NCBI GenBank assembly: GCA_008711295.1 | Contig: VUYV01000224.1 | Location: 1,280,422-1,344,421, forward strand | Length of the DNA stretch: 64,000 nt | Direction: 5' to 3' | From: Anarhynchus alexandrinus | Lineage: Eukaryota; Chordata; Aves; Charadriiformes; Charadriidae | In this document: in pieces, positions 1 through 10,789 of the stretch | Numbering within the stretch: the first letter of the stretch is position 1 | How the letters are laid out: each line of letters opens with the position of its first letter | The notes under the pieces: generated by a model | Told to the model about the DNA's origin: nothing | The model's input: the letters and a program-made list of their open reading frames with translations, nothing else | The model's database searches: none | Position numbers and translations under genes: made by a program

Positions 1-4
1 CATT

Positions 5-16
5 ACACACACACAC
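5..16. repeat. (AC)6 microsatellite
   Basis: Short perfect dinucleotide run at the left end of the window. Confidence 0.8.
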
Positions 17-2207
17 GCATCGTCTGCGCACACGCCGCCTGCCCAGGCTGAAGGCACACTTTGACTGACGTACAGTTTTACTTTCAAAGCCCATTAGCAA
101 GTGGTACCCAACACTGAAAGATTTATTACCCAGAATGATAACTGCCTCATGCTGCTTTGTCTGTTAATTGTGACTAGCTTTGCCTTCAGAAGGGTAGGAG
201 CCTAATAAATCAGTTATCTCCAGGAAGAATTTATTTAAAGCTGTTAACATTGTAAACCCGAGTACTTGGCAAGAGATTCTGCGAAAACGGATGTGTTTAT
301 ACATTGGCATTTGGATGGCAGAACACACAGCGTGACTCAGCACCCAGGCTTCAACGAGACCATCTCTACGCAAGACCTCGATGGGTTCAGGCGGACTTTA
401 GTCCACCAGCACAGGGCAGCTCTTGGCTCGTTCCTCACCTCCCACGCGGGGCTGTGCCTGGACCAGGTTTACAGCATGCCAGCCTCCCACAGCAGCTCGG
501 GGGGCTTCCAAAAGCAAGAGGGGACTAAGCCTGGCCCAACTTCAGGCACACGAAACTAGGCTCGGGCTCACCCTCAGCCCTCCAGCAGACACGGCGAGGC
601 ACACTGCCAAGCTCTGTGCTGCCAACCAGGTTGCACCCATGGTACAACTGATGGTCAGGATGGCCCCACCACAGCTCCCTCTCCAAAGTGAGGATTTGGG
701 GAAAAGAAGTGCATGACATGGAAGTGGAGGCCCCAGGACAAGAGGCAGAACCAGCAATCCGCACCACAGCTCACAAAGACTCCCTGCTACCTCTCGGCCA
801 AGCGTGCAAATGATCTGAACATCTCACCGGGCAATGCCTCCAGCTCTGAGCCCGCCTGACCCCGGGGGGCTCACTCCAGAGACACGCTCGCCCCTTCTCT
901 CTCAGATCAGCAAGAATGAACTCCCTGCGAATCACGACATCAAAGCCACAGGTATTTTTGACCTGCACCTCTCTCTGTTCTCAAACGTGAGGCTCCCCTT
1001 GTTCCAGCACTCACAAAATTTGGCACAGATAGTGGATTGAAAGAAAATTGTTGTCATGTTGACAGTCCTGTCATTTCTTTTTCTCCCTAGGGCTGCAAGA
1101 CCTGCAGAGCTCAAAGAAATCACTGAGTTGCGGCATTTCGGTCACCAGCTTAGCCTCCTACCTGCTGAAGGATGAGAAGAGGGGCTGCTGGTTCCTCCCT
1201 TCCCCACCAAGGCTCAGCAGCACACTGCCGCGCTGTATAGGTGCTCCCAGAGCAACGCCTGCGACCATGAGGGGACTCATTCTTACCCGATCCGTAATAC
1301 CAACAGGTCTCTAACAATAATTATGTTACTGAAAATGAGCAATTGGGTGGAAGTACACTCCTTTCTCATCTTCCCCAGTACAAGAACTCCACCCATATCG
1401 AAGGCTATCATGGCTCAACACAGTAGAGACTTGCAAGTACCTAGATCGTTACAACACTGCCAAAAATCTCACATAAAAAGGCCAAGTCACGGAGAAAGCT
1501 GGATTTCCAGGTCTGGCAGGACGTGACAAGCTGGGACAACTTTCCATGAACAACCACATGTGTGGTTTGACTCAAGTCAAATCTGAACACCATTAACATC
1601 TGCCTCCTGCCTGATAGATGGGGACTGAGCTGAAGACCTCTAAAGCCAGCTCCTGCAATTTGAACTTAAAACCTATCGCAGGAGAAGAGATATTCAGAAG
1701 ACACAGTACCGGGAGAAAGGCAGCAACACCCTTGCCAGCAGGTCACCTGTCAAGAGGCAGATGTGCTGTTGGCACTGGAGAAACCTACCTCAGCTCGAAG
1801 TCCCAAACTCCATACAAACTGAACGCCACCGCCTGGTTATCTGCAGGGTGGTGGGAGACTTTATTCCTCCCAAAGAATCGCAAGGTCTGTAACTAGCCTG
1901 GAAATTTTAACATAAGACTAGAAGCTCTGTGCCTTGACTCGCGGAGTCAGAACACAGGGCTAAAAACCACTCCAATATTTGTAAGAAATAACCTATTAAC
2001 CACGTGAGCATCTATAAGCTACACACATGGTGCTGTGTATCAAAATAGTCTACACAGGCTAACAACACAATCTTTCCTAGAGGCTCACATCCCACCTCCC
2101 CAGCCTCATGTCTTTAAAGTGATATAAAGTATGTAAGTAAGCTGTCCAGATTGAATTAATGCATGGGAAATATTTTCCTTTTACATGAAGGCTAACACCA
2201 TCAAAAT

Positions 2208-2241
2208 AAGGAGATCATCAAATTAAGGAGGTCATCAGAAG
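2208..2241. repeat. 17-bp imperfect tandem repeat
   Basis: AAGGAGATCATCAAATT at 2208-2224 is followed by AAGGAGGTCATCAGAAG at 2225-2241. Confidence 0.6.
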
Positions 2242-2979
2242 CTGCACCCACAGCCGCATGAAGCTTGCAGTAAGTCGGGACTAATCTCCCCCCGTCCTCC
2301 ACGAGAGGTTACAGCCCTACCGCAACACCCAAGGACCGTAGGGCAGCCAGACGCCTTTCTTGCCTGCTTTTGATAGCGTTTTGCTATCCATTTTTATGAA
2401 CTGCGGTCTGCCAGTCTTTCCAGCTCCAAAGTTCCGCCCTGAAGGCAAATGCGCTGCCAGCTGTGGCAAGGTTTTGATGGATCTTCTCCAGGAAGAAGGG
2501 GAGAGGAGAAAGCGAAGGGGTTGCAGGTTTGAAAATTTCAGGTTATACATTCAGCTCAAGTTCAGCAATCCTTCATCCATTGTTAAATCACAGACCACAT
2601 GCTGAGAGTTAAAGACTTATATAGGACTCCAGGGACTAATCGAGGAATGATTTCAGCTTCTAACTGTGCTCTAACCAGGCACTTAGGATGCAAAGCACAA
2701 GTCTGTGATACTATTGTACACTGCATCAAAATGACTTTTTGATACATTTCTGCAAATAACTAATAAGGAAAAAAAAAATATCACCCTGGCATTTAACATA
2801 ATTCTTCCCCTCCGTCCCCCATCCTTATAATCACATTTGTGACAAACAGCCTCTGTCTTCAATTAGGTCTACTTTATGCATGCACGAAGCCCCCAAAATA
2901 TGAAAGAGCTTTTATGCAACACCCGATTATCTAATGTGCACATATTTTGCAAAAGAGCACTTTTAAAATACCTAGTCAC

Positions 2980-3039
2980 AGAGAAGGGGGGAAAAAAGGC
3001 ATTCCATTCAGTAAGAGAGAAAGGGGGGAAAAAAAAGCC
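2980..3039. repeat. Imperfect purine-rich repeat pair
   Basis: AGAGAAGGGGGGAAAAAAGG (2980-2999) recurs with extra A residues at 3016-3039. The whole stretch is purine-rich on the plus strand. It could adopt an unusual structure but has no known role. Confidence 0.6.
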
Positions 3040-5331
3040 ACATAAAAGCTGCAAGAAAGAAACTGAATGCATTTTTATATTAAGCAATCAAGTGCTGTCA
3101 CACATTGAAAACACAAAGCACTGGAAGTTTAAGTGGGCATACACTAAGGGCCTTACCATGGGACACACTTTTTCAGCAATACAGAAAGCACTCCCTTATC
3201 AACGTAGCACAGTAAGAAGCAGGATCTCTGCCTATTTAAAAAAAAAAACCCGGAGAAATAACTTCTCTTGACAGCCTGACAGCTGACATTCTTAACTGAA
3301 AAAGCTATGTGCCAAGAATTATCAGGCCTGGCTTTTCTCTCCCTGATAGATGACAGAGCAAAAAACAACAACGGCCACACACATCTCATAAATCACAACT
3401 TTTATTGAATGCCTCGCCACATAATAGCAACAGTCAAACTGAATAAAGACGCTTTTCAGTGCTCATCTGTAAAATACTGGGGGAGAAGAGAGATCATTTC
3501 TAGCACCAACGGCCTAGCCCAGATAGAACAGGTATTAATATCAGCGTTGCCGTATTTCTTACCGAGTTACCTGAAGAGTTTTTGGAGGGTTTTTTAATCT
3601 GCCATTGTTTTTTTAAGAAGCACAAAAGAAAAGAACGCAGAGAAGAAAACCAGAAATTAAGCGCGTGAGGGACAGAAAGCTCTGAAGAGGTAAACGGAGG
3701 AAGTTCTACTGCTGACAGCAATGGCTGTACCGGGACGTAAAATCCGGCCCTCAGCACAAAGTCAGCCCACAGAGACACAACCACTTGTTGCAGACGCTGC
3801 GACCGCGTGCCTGGGTTCTTCTCTCCCCAGCACGCGGAATCTGCCTACAGACTTTCAGGAACGGCAGAGAGGTGAACAGGGAGCGCGTGCGTGCCAGATT
3901 AGGAGACAGCAAAGGCGGCAGCCCCAATCAAGAAAAATTAGCATGATCTCCCAAGTCAATTAACTGGGAGGAAGACTGAAATGACAGCAAAAGGAGTGGG
4001 ACTGCAGATGAATACTAGATGGACCAGGAAAGGGGAGGGGGAAGCAAAGGGTAAGTCCCTAAAATAGAAACTTGTCTCTGACAGGTCCCGATTTAAGAGA
4101 GCAGCCCCCCGACCACAGCGCCCGCCCCCCAAGGCAAAGTCCTTGTGACACTATCTGTCACGGCATCTCCCAAGTGACAAAGCTCTCCAGGACCAGTGCT
4201 GTACCTCATAAAGCATCAAAGACAACGCATCTCCCGATCCCAAAAGGGAATTTCTGGGCACTCTGGCAGACAAGAAGCTTAATTAATGGCCCTTTATAGC
4301 AAGACAGGGACGAGAGCAGGTCAAATGTCTTTCTGGCAAAGCCCTGTGGGCTCGAGGGTTTTTTTAGGTTTTGATGTTTTCTTTTTTCCAAGAAAAAAAA
4401 AATGACGTTCTTAACAAGAAATTTTGTGGGAAAGTGATCGTAAAAGAAAATCCCATAAAGTTTTGAAGTAGGAAAAAGGGAAGAGGATGATTAACTACTT
4501 CAGCCAGCTGCAGGTGAAATCCGTTCCAGCTTTGGGATCCTCCCTGCGGACGAGAGCTGAGCGGCATCTCGCCCGGCGCCAGCCGAAGGAAGACAGCGCA
4601 CCCAACAAGGTGAAGGAGACAGCCCAAGCTAACTCCCCTGCCAAAGGGAGGTAATGCTGGCCACGGTAGCCCTTTACAGCACACACAAAATAGTTCCAGG
4701 CTTACAGAGATGAACTCTTGGTGGTCAGATTTTTCATTACATTCTAATATCAGCTATGAAGTGTCCATTCCAAGAGCAGTTCAGTTTTGTTCTCTGACAA
4801 CAGTTTTGAGTCTCAAAAGTTTCCACGTTTGAGGGCAAAAGTACCTTATCAGAAACCACAAAGACTAACTTTATTACCCTGCCCCTCTAGGGAGCGTAAA
4901 ACCTGGTAAATATATTAAGCATCAGCAAAACCACCCGGCAAGATATGACCACGGTGACGCTAGCACGGTCTGATCCCTCTGGGTACACCTCAGAGGATAG
5001 GTTGGTGACAGTACTACCTGCTTTGTTGACTTTTCCGCAGTCACCCTGGACACCACCGGGAGAGCTCTGCTCCTGCTTCGGCTCTGGGGCGCAGGGAACG
5101 ACGGCGACAGTGATGTCAGGCTGCACTTCACTAACGGGACGCTACGTTCCATGATTTCCTATCGCATGCAGACGAAAACGCCTTATATCCCTCTCTAATA
5201 TTAAAAACAGTGCTGTAACTTTCATGGCAAGGGGATTGTGCTTTGCAACTGGCTGAACCAAACAGCACTGGGGTTTGTTGAGTCACCTCTGACTGCATAA
5301 ATTCCACCACCACTGACTGGTTCCATTAAGC

Positions 5332-5354
5332 TAATAATAATAATAATAATAATA
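5332..5354. repeat. (TAA)n microsatellite
   Basis: Seven to eight perfect TAA units. Confidence 0.95.
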
Positions 5355-5694
5355 TTTTCTCCTTTTATCTGAAATAGCGAAGTATCAACAGCACCTTTCA
5401 TCTGAACAGTTTAGAGGCACTTAATTTTTTTGATTTCATGAAAATCCTAAAAAAGCATTTTAATCTCCCTTGTAATAGACAATTTCTAATACAATCTTTC
5501 CAGCACATAAACCAAAGAAAGCAGAGAGGCATTTGTATATTAAATCAATTACCAGAACTTCCCTTCACCCAAGCTAATTAGAATTTCACGTGATCCATAC
5601 CAGTAACAGTATAGAGGATCACAGCTGGTGTTTTCAAAGTCAAATAACAAAATAAAAATACAAGGGGATCTTGGTCCGCAACCCTACTGCTACA

Positions 5695-5795
5695 AGACAA
5701 AAATAGACACCCAGCTCCTACTGAAATTCAAGTCAGTGCAAGTTTGACACCTAACTCCTTTGAAACTCTAAACTTGAGCATAATTTCAGAGTGCC
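5695..5795. repeat. Ancient palindromic interspersed repeat fragment
   Basis: The string CCAGCTCCTACTGAAATTCA, then GACACCTAACTCCTTTGAAA, resembles the reptile/bird repeat built of 'ggcacctaactcccattgaaatcaatgggag' units. That element is recalled by pattern only, and I cannot name the family with certainty. It is decayed and has no clear ends. Confidence 0.35.
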
Positions 5796-6123
5796 TCAAC
5801 CCACTAGACCAGGGTCTACAATTCCCACCACAACAAGGAGCCTCTGAGGACCCATGGCCAGGTTCGTGCAAGCAATCTGGGCTCCAGGACTCTCCAAGTC
5901 TCATTTCTTTCTTGTATCAGCATTTAAGTGGCTGCAATACACAGAAGCACACAGTACTTTGTAATAAGTGAGAGCCTGACAGAAGAGTCTGCTCAAGGCT
6001 TTGCAGGAACACCAAGAGCCAGCTCAGGCAGAAGATCACTGAGGTTTACCTGTCTTCTCCTCCTTAATGGTAAGCCCACAGAGGCACATCCCTCTGCCAT
6101 CTGCAGGGGTCTGGCACGCTCAC

Positions 6124-6313
6124 TGAAACCCAACCACTTGTATNATCAGGCTTATAGAGAAGTTCAACTTCAACAGGAGGAGGAAACGCAATGTCAAAGG
6201 TGGCCATGACAAAGGACCGGCGCTCGCAGGTCAGCAATTGCTGGATGCGGCAGCCTCGCTGCTCAGCCTTCGCCCCACCTGATGAGGATTCGTACTCCTC
6301 TGATGCATTACTG
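6124..6313 (-). CDS. Candidate internal coding exon, unidentified protein
   Basis: On the minus strand this block is bounded by a pyrimidine-containing acceptor ending GTGACAG at 6314-6320 and a donor TCA|GTGAGC reading into 6123-6118. The frame is open throughout, starts with one leftover base and ends in phase 0. It encodes about 63 residues: an acidic/serine-rich start (NASEEYESSSGG), a basic middle (CERRSFVMATFDIAF), then a proline run and a hydrophobic end (PPPVEVELLYKP). Codon choice looks coding, with several CpGs in third positions although the flanks are AT-rich. There is no signal peptide, membrane segment or domain I know. One ambiguous base (6144) makes one codon near the end unreadable. 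It could be an exon of a larger minus-strand gene, a remnant of a processed gene, or a chance open frame in a GC-rich patch. Confidence 0.33.
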
Positions 6314-6630
6314 CTGTCACGCAACTCAGGAAGGAAGACACCGAGCACCGAGTGACCCTGGCAACGCCGTATCTGTTATCCACTGCTCACCAGTGGTCAC
6401 CAGTAAGGAGAAAGCCTTAAGCTTGACAACATCAGCTGTCTTCCAGTCTGTATGGAAACGTTTACAAAGCAAGCGAGCACCAACCATTTGCCGAGTCCAC
6501 AGGGTTTGAGGGTCAAGACATGAGATGAACCTGCAGGACAGCAGGTGTGACTTAGATATGAGGGAAAACTTACTTGGAGAGACTGGGAGACCACTTCAAG
6601 TCTCCAAGACCAAGGCATACAAATACTTAC

Positions 6631-6743
6631 TGGTTTGACGTTGTTATAACTGGTTGTCTTTTCTGTGGCTTGTGAAACAAGCCTTCCGGCACAAAATGAG
6701 TCGGAACACAGGCGCCTCCCCCACAGGGAGACAGCAGCAGGAG
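6631..6743 (-). CDS. Possible upstream coding exon joined to 6124-6313
   Basis: A minus-strand donor AAACCA|GTAAGTAT at 6630 matches the U1 consensus at all six intron positions. Counting back, a frame is open to an acceptor-like CTTCTCATAG at 6744-6750, giving a block of 113 bp. It ends with two leftover bases, exactly what the exon at 6313 needs, so the join keeps the frame open across an intron of about 317 bp. The predicted peptide contains PTHFVPEGLFHKPQKRQPV, which I do not recognise. The acceptor is weak, with a poor pyrimidine tract, and nearer acceptors at 6663-6670 would give a much shorter exon. The in-frame join is a one-in-three event, so the support is modest. Confidence 0.17.
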
Positions 6744-7080
6744 CTATGAGAAGGCCGCGCACCCAGCGGGTGCCACGCAGCTCCAGCCGTGGCTTCGGCT
6801 CGGGAAATTTGGCTAGTGCAATGCGGGTCCCCACGGGCTGCACGTCCCCGCTGCCCTCGCTGGAGCCCCTGCACAGCAGTAGCCACGGGCAAGCGGGGGC
6901 AATCACTCCCAGGAAATACCAAACCCTCCGCTCAAGACACAGACCGCTCTCCCCTTCCCGTTTGCAAGGCTGCAGCGCAGCATGTCCCAGCACCTTATCG
7001 CAGCTCCTCACCACCCAACCCCTACACCGCGGTAACCAAACGCTGCACATCTGGCTTCGCTCCTCATCTATTTGTCAGGT
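6660..7080. promoter_or_regulatory. CpG-rich patch next to the candidate exons
   Basis: I count roughly 26 CpG dinucleotides in about 420 bp, against a background where CpG is rare. GC content is clearly above the flanks. It overlaps the candidate upstream exon and lies just 5' (in minus-strand sense) of the stronger one. It could be a GC-rich exon cluster, an internal promoter or simply a GC-rich avian patch. The long open frames on both strands here follow from low stop-codon frequency in GC-rich DNA. Confidence 0.4.
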
Positions 7081-8049
7081 TTCAGCAGGGAGCACAAAGA
7101 ACGGCTTGTTCGGTTTCCTCCTGCACCCCAGCTCTATTCCCTGTGTGTCCATCCCACGGTGACTTCTGCAAGCTGCCCGGAGAGTCTTCAACCGGGACGC
7201 TGAGCCAATCCCCCGTTTCTCAAACCAGAGGCCCTGACCTCAAATTTTATTAAGTGCAAAACCCCTTCTGCATCTGTTTCCAATATTATCTTTTTTGAGA
7301 AAACAGACTGAGCATATGCTCCCGAGGTTCTTGCCCACACGGTGGGTGGGTGTTACGATAAACGTCCATGCAAGATGGCCACCAAATGTGTCTGAATACC
7401 TATGGTGAAGGTTGGTTTGTTTGTTCGTTTTGTTAAGTTCAGGATTAAAAGAATTAGGCCACTATCAAAGGTAATGAACCAACTCCCAGGCTAAATCTCA
7501 GCCCAAATTCCCAAACGAGCTCTTTTTCCCTACATCAGTCCCAAAGTTACGGAGAGGTATGACATTGCCCTCCACACCTCGTTCCAGCGCCCTGCCACTG
7601 CCACGGCGGTGCTGCCACAGACGCGGTGACCACGCTGCACCCCAGCGTTCGCTGCTTTTCAGCTGCGCAGCAGAAACAATTCATGCAAGTTCTGCCACAC
7701 GCTGGAAGATCTGCAGAGAGAGACGTTGCGAGAAGTGCTTTTATTTCTTTCGGAAGAAGTGTAAGAAGGCAGAGGGAGGGGGTGGGGATTTTGTTTCCAA
7801 TATCCATCTGCTCCTGCTGCCGTTCTGCATGTAAAATCACACTTCTGAATTTGTGACATCCTGCCTGGTTGCTGTGGCAATAGCTATGCCGTCACCAGCA
7901 AAGGCCAGAGCCTTCCGTTTGGGAAGGAGCAGCAACAAAGATAATGTGTTCACTAAAGTGTTGCTCTTAAACAACCAACCGGCCAACAAGCCTGGATGAG
8001 GGGAAAAAAATTAAGAGAGAAAATGACGACCAGAGCAGATTTGCCTCTA

Positions 8050-8345
8050 AACCAAATGATTTCTAAGTTTCCCGGGAAGGCATTAGCATTTCTTTAATTT
8101 CCAGTGTTTTTTCTTTGTTCCATTAAGAACTACAAAATCCACCATTAATGAAAATTCAGAAATGTCTCTGTTCACTGAGTGCGTAGCCATAAACATCAGC
8201 ATGTATTGTATTATTTCTAATCTGCTTCACGGGAAGGAGACATATATTTGTCTAAAGTGCTGCATCATTCTTTCTATACAAGGGCCCCATTACCAGACTG
8301 TACTAATTTGCAAGTCAAATTATGATGCCACTATTTGAATACATT
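8050..8345. promoter_or_regulatory. Candidate conserved non-coding element
   Basis: High-complexity AT-rich sequence with no repeats and several homeodomain-type TAAT/ATTA cores (CATTAAG, CATTAATG). This is the texture typical of deeply conserved vertebrate enhancers. No alignment was possible, so conservation is inferred from composition alone. Confidence 0.22.
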
Positions 8346-8804
8346 TTCAAGCCCCCAAAAAAACAAGGCAGTAGTTTAGGCTCTCCACAGCTAACTCAAC
8401 CTGACAGCCATAGCATCGATGCCTGCCAGTGCTGATTGACTGGTTGGATATATTTAGGCACAGGAGGGGAGAAAGGGGGAAGGGAGCAGCCGAGTTACTG
8501 AATTCAAGTGTACTGCTAGTAACCAAAAATAACAAGCACTGATTCAGCTACATCACTCAGAAGGGATTCGGCTCTTATCACGTAGAATCCGGCTAACGGA
8601 GAATTTACTACCACAAGGGCAATGCCAAAAAAGACACATAACATTCAGAAGAGCAATTAGGGAATCTGTACCCCGGGTTTACAATATATACAATGAAATC
8701 ATCATTTCCCTCTTGTGTCCACCTTCTAATATTGCCTAAATAAAGAAGAAAGTATGAAAGTGGAAGGTCAAAAATTTCTTCTTTTTTTACAAAGGGGCAA
8801 ATGA

Positions 8805-8858
8805 ATATTGTATATACAGGTGTGTATATACATATATACTACATATATCCATTATGTG
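8805..8858. repeat. TA-rich alternating tract
   Basis: Alternating TATA/TGTA/CATA steps with several short self-complementary segments. Low complexity, probably replication-slippage derived. Confidence 0.7.
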
Positions 8859-9814
8859 TAGTCTGATGCCCTTTCTCAACTCCCATCCTTGTTCAAAACA
8901 CTCACTTTGAGAGGAAAAGCGCCACTAGCTTAGGGAAAAGACCCTCTCCAGCATTAAAAGGACGACATGCAAAGCGTAGCTGAAGAGCTGGATTCAATCT
9001 TTTCTGTCCCCTTCTCTGAAGTGCTACACTAAACCGTGGAAAGGGAACCGTATTTACACATGGAAACCAAAAACAGACAGAGACAAAATATCCCCGATAC
9101 ATCTTCAGTTTAAAAAGGGGAAAACAGGGCCTGTTTGTTTGTTTTATTAAACTCTACAGCATCCAGAACATCACACGAAGCTTTCCTCAGGTCTGCTGCA
9201 GGACCCCTGGCGACGGGCTCCAGGTTCCCCCACACCGACACAAAGCGGTGGGGAGGTCTCAGCAACACCCAAGCAAGGGGACGAACACAAAGCCAGCCCT
9301 GAACCCCCCAAAAAAGATACGCGATGTGTGCAAGTGACCACAGCAATGAGACATTAGTCACTGTCCTTCCATAGGCTGACCAGCCGCGTGCTAGAAAGGG
9401 CTTCCCAAGCAGCCTATCCAGCTCTGGAGGATTTGCGTTTGCTGATAATGAGGCCCAAAAGTCAAGAGACAGCTTTAAGGAGCAGACAGGCAAGCTGAAA
9501 AGCTTTTAGAAGGTGGGTGAGATTATTTGACTACCTGCCCCAGCACATAGCGGATGTCCACAGGAGCTGAGCCCTAAATACCCGAGGTTCCAGTTACGTG
9601 CCTTACCAACAGCACACCACATCTTTTCTGGAATGAAACACGGACAAGGAAAATCTAAACCAAACACCTTCTCCATTTAACACGAGAAGAATGCGTTTCT
9701 CAACCCCAAGAACACAGGCCAGCTTGGTATGTTTTCAAAACAGTGATGCAGCCTTAAAATTTTAAGGTTGTGTTTAAGAAAAGAGAACCTCTAAATGTAA
9801 GCGGAATCAGGCAC

Positions 9815-9985
9815 CAGAACCTTAATTTATCAATTAGACGCCATCTGTGGATTGTGTTCCTTGAAATAATTGTTGAATTTGACAATGCACTGCTGCTTTA
9901 CAAAGTTTCTGCCAGCCTTGCTACCATTTAATTAAATTTCTGCACTTAACTTTGATTGCACTGAAAGCACTGCTGGTTTCTGCCG
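9815..9985. promoter_or_regulatory. Candidate conserved non-coding element
   Basis: It contains TTAATTTATCAATTAGACG and ATTTAATTAAATTTC, which hold several antennapedia/POU-like sites, together with GCCATCTGTGG (E-box). High complexity, no repeats and no open frame support an enhancer-like reading, but this is inference. Confidence 0.27.
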
Positions 9986-10499
9986 ATTGAGTCCCTTAGC
10001 CACCTGCTGTGTTAGAACTAACCATGTTTCCACAGTTATATCAAAAATTATGTTTTTTTATTTTTAGTCTTTGTCTTTTTCAGTCTTCCCTAAAAGAAAA
10101 AATAATAATCATAAAAACCCCAATGACTCTAGCGTGCTGAAGCTGTAATACCCAATATGTAAAGAAGCGGCAACTTTCATGTCTCCCAACAAAAGCTAGA
10201 CGCTTCCCTTTTTGTTTTCCACCACGAAACAAGTGCCAGGGCATGACGGCTTAATGTGCTGCACTTTGCTTAAACAAAACGCGCTTCCTGTGCCTCCTCA
10301 TTATATTTGTATACATCTCTTGTATTTATATCTAGAGATAAAGGCAAACATACTAGTAATTTACATACATAAATATTGCACACACAAATAAAGATCAAGC
10401 TGTCACACTCTCTTTAACCCACAGCACAGTTTGGGAAACAGAACTTCAATAACGTCAAATTAGCAGAATGAAGAGCCCTGAAAGCCTACAAATACCACC

Positions 10500-10780
10500 A
10501 AGCGTAGGACTCGCTGCGGTGAGGTCCCCCCCCGGGAAGAGAGCGGGGCTGTCGCATCCAGCCGTGCTGCGCAGTAACCACCGCACCCAACACGGAGCAC
10601 GGGAGCTCCCACGCAACCACAGCGCGCTCATCACAAAGCGCACTCATTTCGGGATCCGGGCTCGAACGCCGTAACAAACACACTCCCTCTGCAACTGCTC
10701 TGCTCCAGGGGTTCCATCCTCCAGCCGCCGAGGCAGCCCTGCCACAGCACAGCGCTGTCAGGCACCCCCGGGGCACTGCC
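10500..10780. promoter_or_regulatory. Short CpG-rich patch
   Basis: About 25 CpGs occur in roughly 280 bp, including GCGCGC and CTCGAACGCCG clusters, between AT-rich sequence on both sides. No TATA-like element or convincing exon is associated with it. It may be a small CpG island or an unmethylated enhancer core. Confidence 0.35.
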
Positions 10781-10789
10781 CCTTCCAGA

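Larger units (their letters stand above)
17..5331. other. Non-coding stretch, nothing convincing
   Basis: Mixed-composition intron- or intergenic-type DNA. It holds A-runs at 2769-2778, 3238-3248 and 4393-4402 and the small repeats listed separately. Short open frames on both strands show no coding character, splice-bounded structure or known domain. Confidence 0.7.
7100..10490. other. Non-coding stretch
   Basis: AT-rich apart from a GC-richer patch at 9160-9440 that resembles no repeat I know. It contains two candidate conserved elements and a TA-rich tract, and no recognisable exon. A GTTT-rich run lies at 7412-7434. Confidence 0.65.

Noticed and set aside
6397..7050. 217-codon open frame on the minus strand
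   Set aside because: It lies in a CpG-rich patch where stop codons are rare, overlaps open frames in other phases on both strands, reads through strong splice-like signals and has no recognisable domain.
9160..9440. GC-richer patch considered as a CR1 or LTR fragment
   Set aside because: No CR1 tail repeats, no terminal repeats and no block order matching a known family.
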